A DNA stretch of 64,000 nucleotides, taken from Euryarchaeota archaeon UBA88. Its GTDB lineage: Archaea; Thermoplasmatota; Poseidoniia; Poseidoniales; Poseidoniaceae. Under the pieces are notes generated by a model, which was given only the letters and a program-made list of their open reading frames with translations, made no database searches and was not told where the DNA came from. Positions 62,458 to 64,000 of the stretch are shown here, one piece after another. Position 1 is the first letter of the stretch; every line of letters starts with the position of its first letter. The stretch covers positions 67,644-131,643 of the forward strand of contig DAME01000003.1 in assembly GCA_002499545.1 (NCBI GenBank). The letters are read 5' to 3'. The translations under genes were made by a program, and so were the position numbers.

Positions 62458-64000
62458 ATGCCAACATCTCGTAAGCCTACTGCCATCATCGTTGGGTCTG
62501 GACCCGGGGGTCTTGCCAGCGCACTTTTGCTCGCACATTCAGGGGTTGACGTCACCGTCCTCGAAAAGGAAGACAAGGTAGGCGGCCGAACCAAGTTAAT
62601 CCACAAAGACGGCTTTACATTCGACCGTGGTCCAACATTCTTCCACTATCCCGAGGTAATTGAAGAGATTTTCCAAGCCATCGGCCGAGATGCTCACAAA
62701 GAACTCGGATTGATGCCACTCGACCCAATGTACCGGTTGGTATTCGGCGCTGGAGGTCACATCGATGCAACCAGCAACCTCACGGAAATGACCGAAAGAA
62801 TTCGAGAACTTGCAGGTGACAAGAACGCAGATGGATTCAAGAAGTACGTTACGCAGAACCGAAAGAAACTCGATCTCTCAAAACAGTGCCTCCAAACCCC
62901 ATGGACAAGCCCGCTTGATGTTCTCTCCAGGCGAGCCATCCGCGTGGCAACTGTGCTCAAACCCTGGGCCAGTGTTGCGGGCGACCTGAGCAAGCACTTC
63001 GATGACGAGCGTGTTCGTCTAGCAATGTCGTTTCAAACCAAGTATCTTGGAATGAGCCCGTTCCACGCCCCGTCGTTATTCACAATCCTCGCTTTCCTCG
63101 AATATGAGCACGGAATTTTCCACGCCAAAGGCGGACTGGGAAGCATCACCGCACGAATGGGTGAAATCGCTGAAGAAATGGGTGTTACCATTCGCTTGAA
63201 CACCCCTGTCAAGCAGCTGATTTATGAGGGTAAAACCGTTGTTGGAGCGCGATTAGAAGGCGAAGAGATTCACGCTGACAAAGTCGTTGTCAATGCCGAC
63301 TTCGCTCACGCCATGACGACACTTGTACCCAACGAAAAGCGTAAGAAGTGGTCGAACAAGAAACTCGAGAAAAAGGGATATTCTTGTTCAACCTTTATGC
63401 TGTACCTCGGTGTCGACAAGCAATACGATTTACCTCACCACCAAATTTACGCATCATCGTCCTACGAAAACAACTTGCGCGATATTACCAATCACAAACT
63501 TACGTTCGATGACCCCTCCGTTTATGTCCAAAATGCCAGTATCACTGACGACAGCCTAGCCCCCAAAGGGCAATCAACTGTTTACGTTCTCGTGCCAGTC
63601 CCTAACCAGCATGACTCGATTGTATGGGACGACATCAAAGACGAATACAGAGATATCATCGTCAAGCAACTCGCCAAACTCGGGTACGACGACATCGCTG
63701 ACCACATCGTTTCTGAAACAGTTGTGACACCTGACGACTGGGGTGCTTCTGACATCTATCGCGGCGCTGTATTCAACCTCACCCACGACCTCAAGCAAAT
63801 GCTCTGGAGACGCCCACACAACCGATTTGAAGAAGCCGACAACCTCTACATCGTCGGTGGAGGAACCCACCCCGGAAGTGGACTTCCAACAATCTTTGAA
63901 AGCGCTCGAATCAGCAGTAAACTCGTTCTTGCAGACCTCGGCATCAAGGCCGATTGGAACGGCGTTGACTCATGGTTCCAAGACGTCCGTCGGCCGCGCG
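62458..64000 (+). CDS. Phytoene desaturase (CrtI-type) FAD oxidoreductase, 3' end beyond the window
   Basis: 514 codons of an FAD-dependent desaturase run off the right edge; only a short tail should be missing. The dinucleotide site AIIVGSGPGGLASALLLAHS is at the N-terminus, followed by VLEKEDKVGGRTKL and the substrate segment FDRGPTFFHYPEV. The C-terminal signature LYIVGGGTHPGSGLPTIF matches carotenoid desaturases. It would dehydrogenate phytoene, or a related prenyl chain, at the membrane, giving carotenoids and possibly retinal for a rhodopsin. I chose ATG 62458 because the TATA box sits over the earlier in-frame ATG at 62434. Relatives in the family can be isomerases or reductases, so the substrate is not certain. 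Confidence 0.88.
   Translation, partial: MPTSRKPTAIIVGSGPGGLASALLLAHSGVDVTVLEKEDKVGGRTKLIHKDGFTFDRGPTFFHYPEVIEEIFQAIGRDAHKELGLMPLDPMYRLVFGAGGHIDATSNLTEMTERIRELAGDKNADGFKKYVTQNRKKLDLSKQCLQTPWTSPLDVLSRRAIRVATVLKPWASVAGDLSKHFDDERVRLAMSFQTKYLGMSPFHAPSLFTILAFLEYEHGIFHAKGGLGSITARMGEIAEEMGVTIRLNTPVKQLIYEGKTVVGARLEGEEIHADKVVVNADFAHAMTTLVPNEKRKKWSNKKLEKKGYSCSTFMLYLGVDKQYDLPHHQIYASSSYENNLRDITNHKLTFDDPSVYVQNASITDDSLAPKGQSTVYVLVPVPNQHDSIVWDDIKDEYRDIIVKQLAKLGYDDIADHIVSETVVTPDDWGASDIYRGAVFNLTHDLKQMLWRRPHNRFEEADNLYIVGGGTHPGSGLPTIFESARISSKLVLADLGIKADWNGVDSWFQDVRRPR

Noticed and set aside
1..64000. tRNA, rRNA, CRISPR and insertion sequences
   Set aside because: No T-loop/acceptor combination in the intergenic gaps, no regularly spaced repeats, and no transposase or integrase motifs were seen.

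Overview
The window looks like a genome fragment of a planktonic marine euryarchaeon, most likely Marine Group II (Candidatus Poseidoniales). Archaeal markers are a CDC48-type double AAA ATPase, a group II chaperonin subunit, a TBP-fold protein, a TtuA-type tRNA thiolase, a COG3199-type NAD kinase and an aspartate carbamoyltransferase pyrB/pyrI pair. Mixed with them are genes of bacterial character: DnaK, a TGS-type ThrRS, a long HMG-CoA synthase, FabI, a multidomain polyketide/fatty-acid synthase and a CysJ-like flavoprotein. Very large surface proteins with one C-terminal membrane anchor fit the same lineage. This assignment is an inference from gene content. I found no rRNA, tRNA, CRISPR array or transposase.

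Layout. 1-8.3 kb: a partial aldehyde dehydrogenase, CDC48, a PRC-barrel protein and a DUF4350 / DUF58 / polytopic membrane protein operon. 8.3-12.1 kb (minus): a roadblock/LC7 protein, a 1054-residue coiled-coil protein with its own roadblock-like domain, and a small membrane protein. 12.3-14.8 kb: tRNA thiolase and pyrBI. 14.9-23.1 kb: two large unrecognised membrane proteins facing each other, thrS, and a three-gene overlapping membrane cluster. 23.2-28.6 kb: NAD kinase, CTP synthase, an SDR-type threonine dehydrogenase and HMG-CoA synthase (isoprenoid lipid precursors). 28.7-33 kb: a chaperone block of thermosome subunit, DnaK and an Hsp20-like protein.

34.0-44.4 kb (minus) is the most striking part: an operon of FabI enoyl reductase, a 2939-residue synthase (KS-AT-KS-ACPx3-KR-DH) and an Sfp-type phosphopantetheinyl transferase. 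Together these supply every activity of an iterative fatty-acid or polyketide cycle, in an archaeon whose membrane lipids should be isoprenoid. All three carrier domains have Thr where the Ser that carries phosphopantetheine is expected.

44.5-54 kb (minus): a secreted anchored protein, a TatD-type hydrolase, a divergent TBP-like protein, an unknown protein and a 1971-residue surface protein. 54.1-64 kb: an acyl-CoA thioesterase, a degenerate EF-Tu/SelB-like protein without a P-loop, an unknown membrane protein, a PfkB kinase coupled to biotin carboxylase, a SLOG-fold protein, a CysJ-like diflavin reductase and, running off the right edge, a CrtI-type desaturase with a good leaderless promoter.
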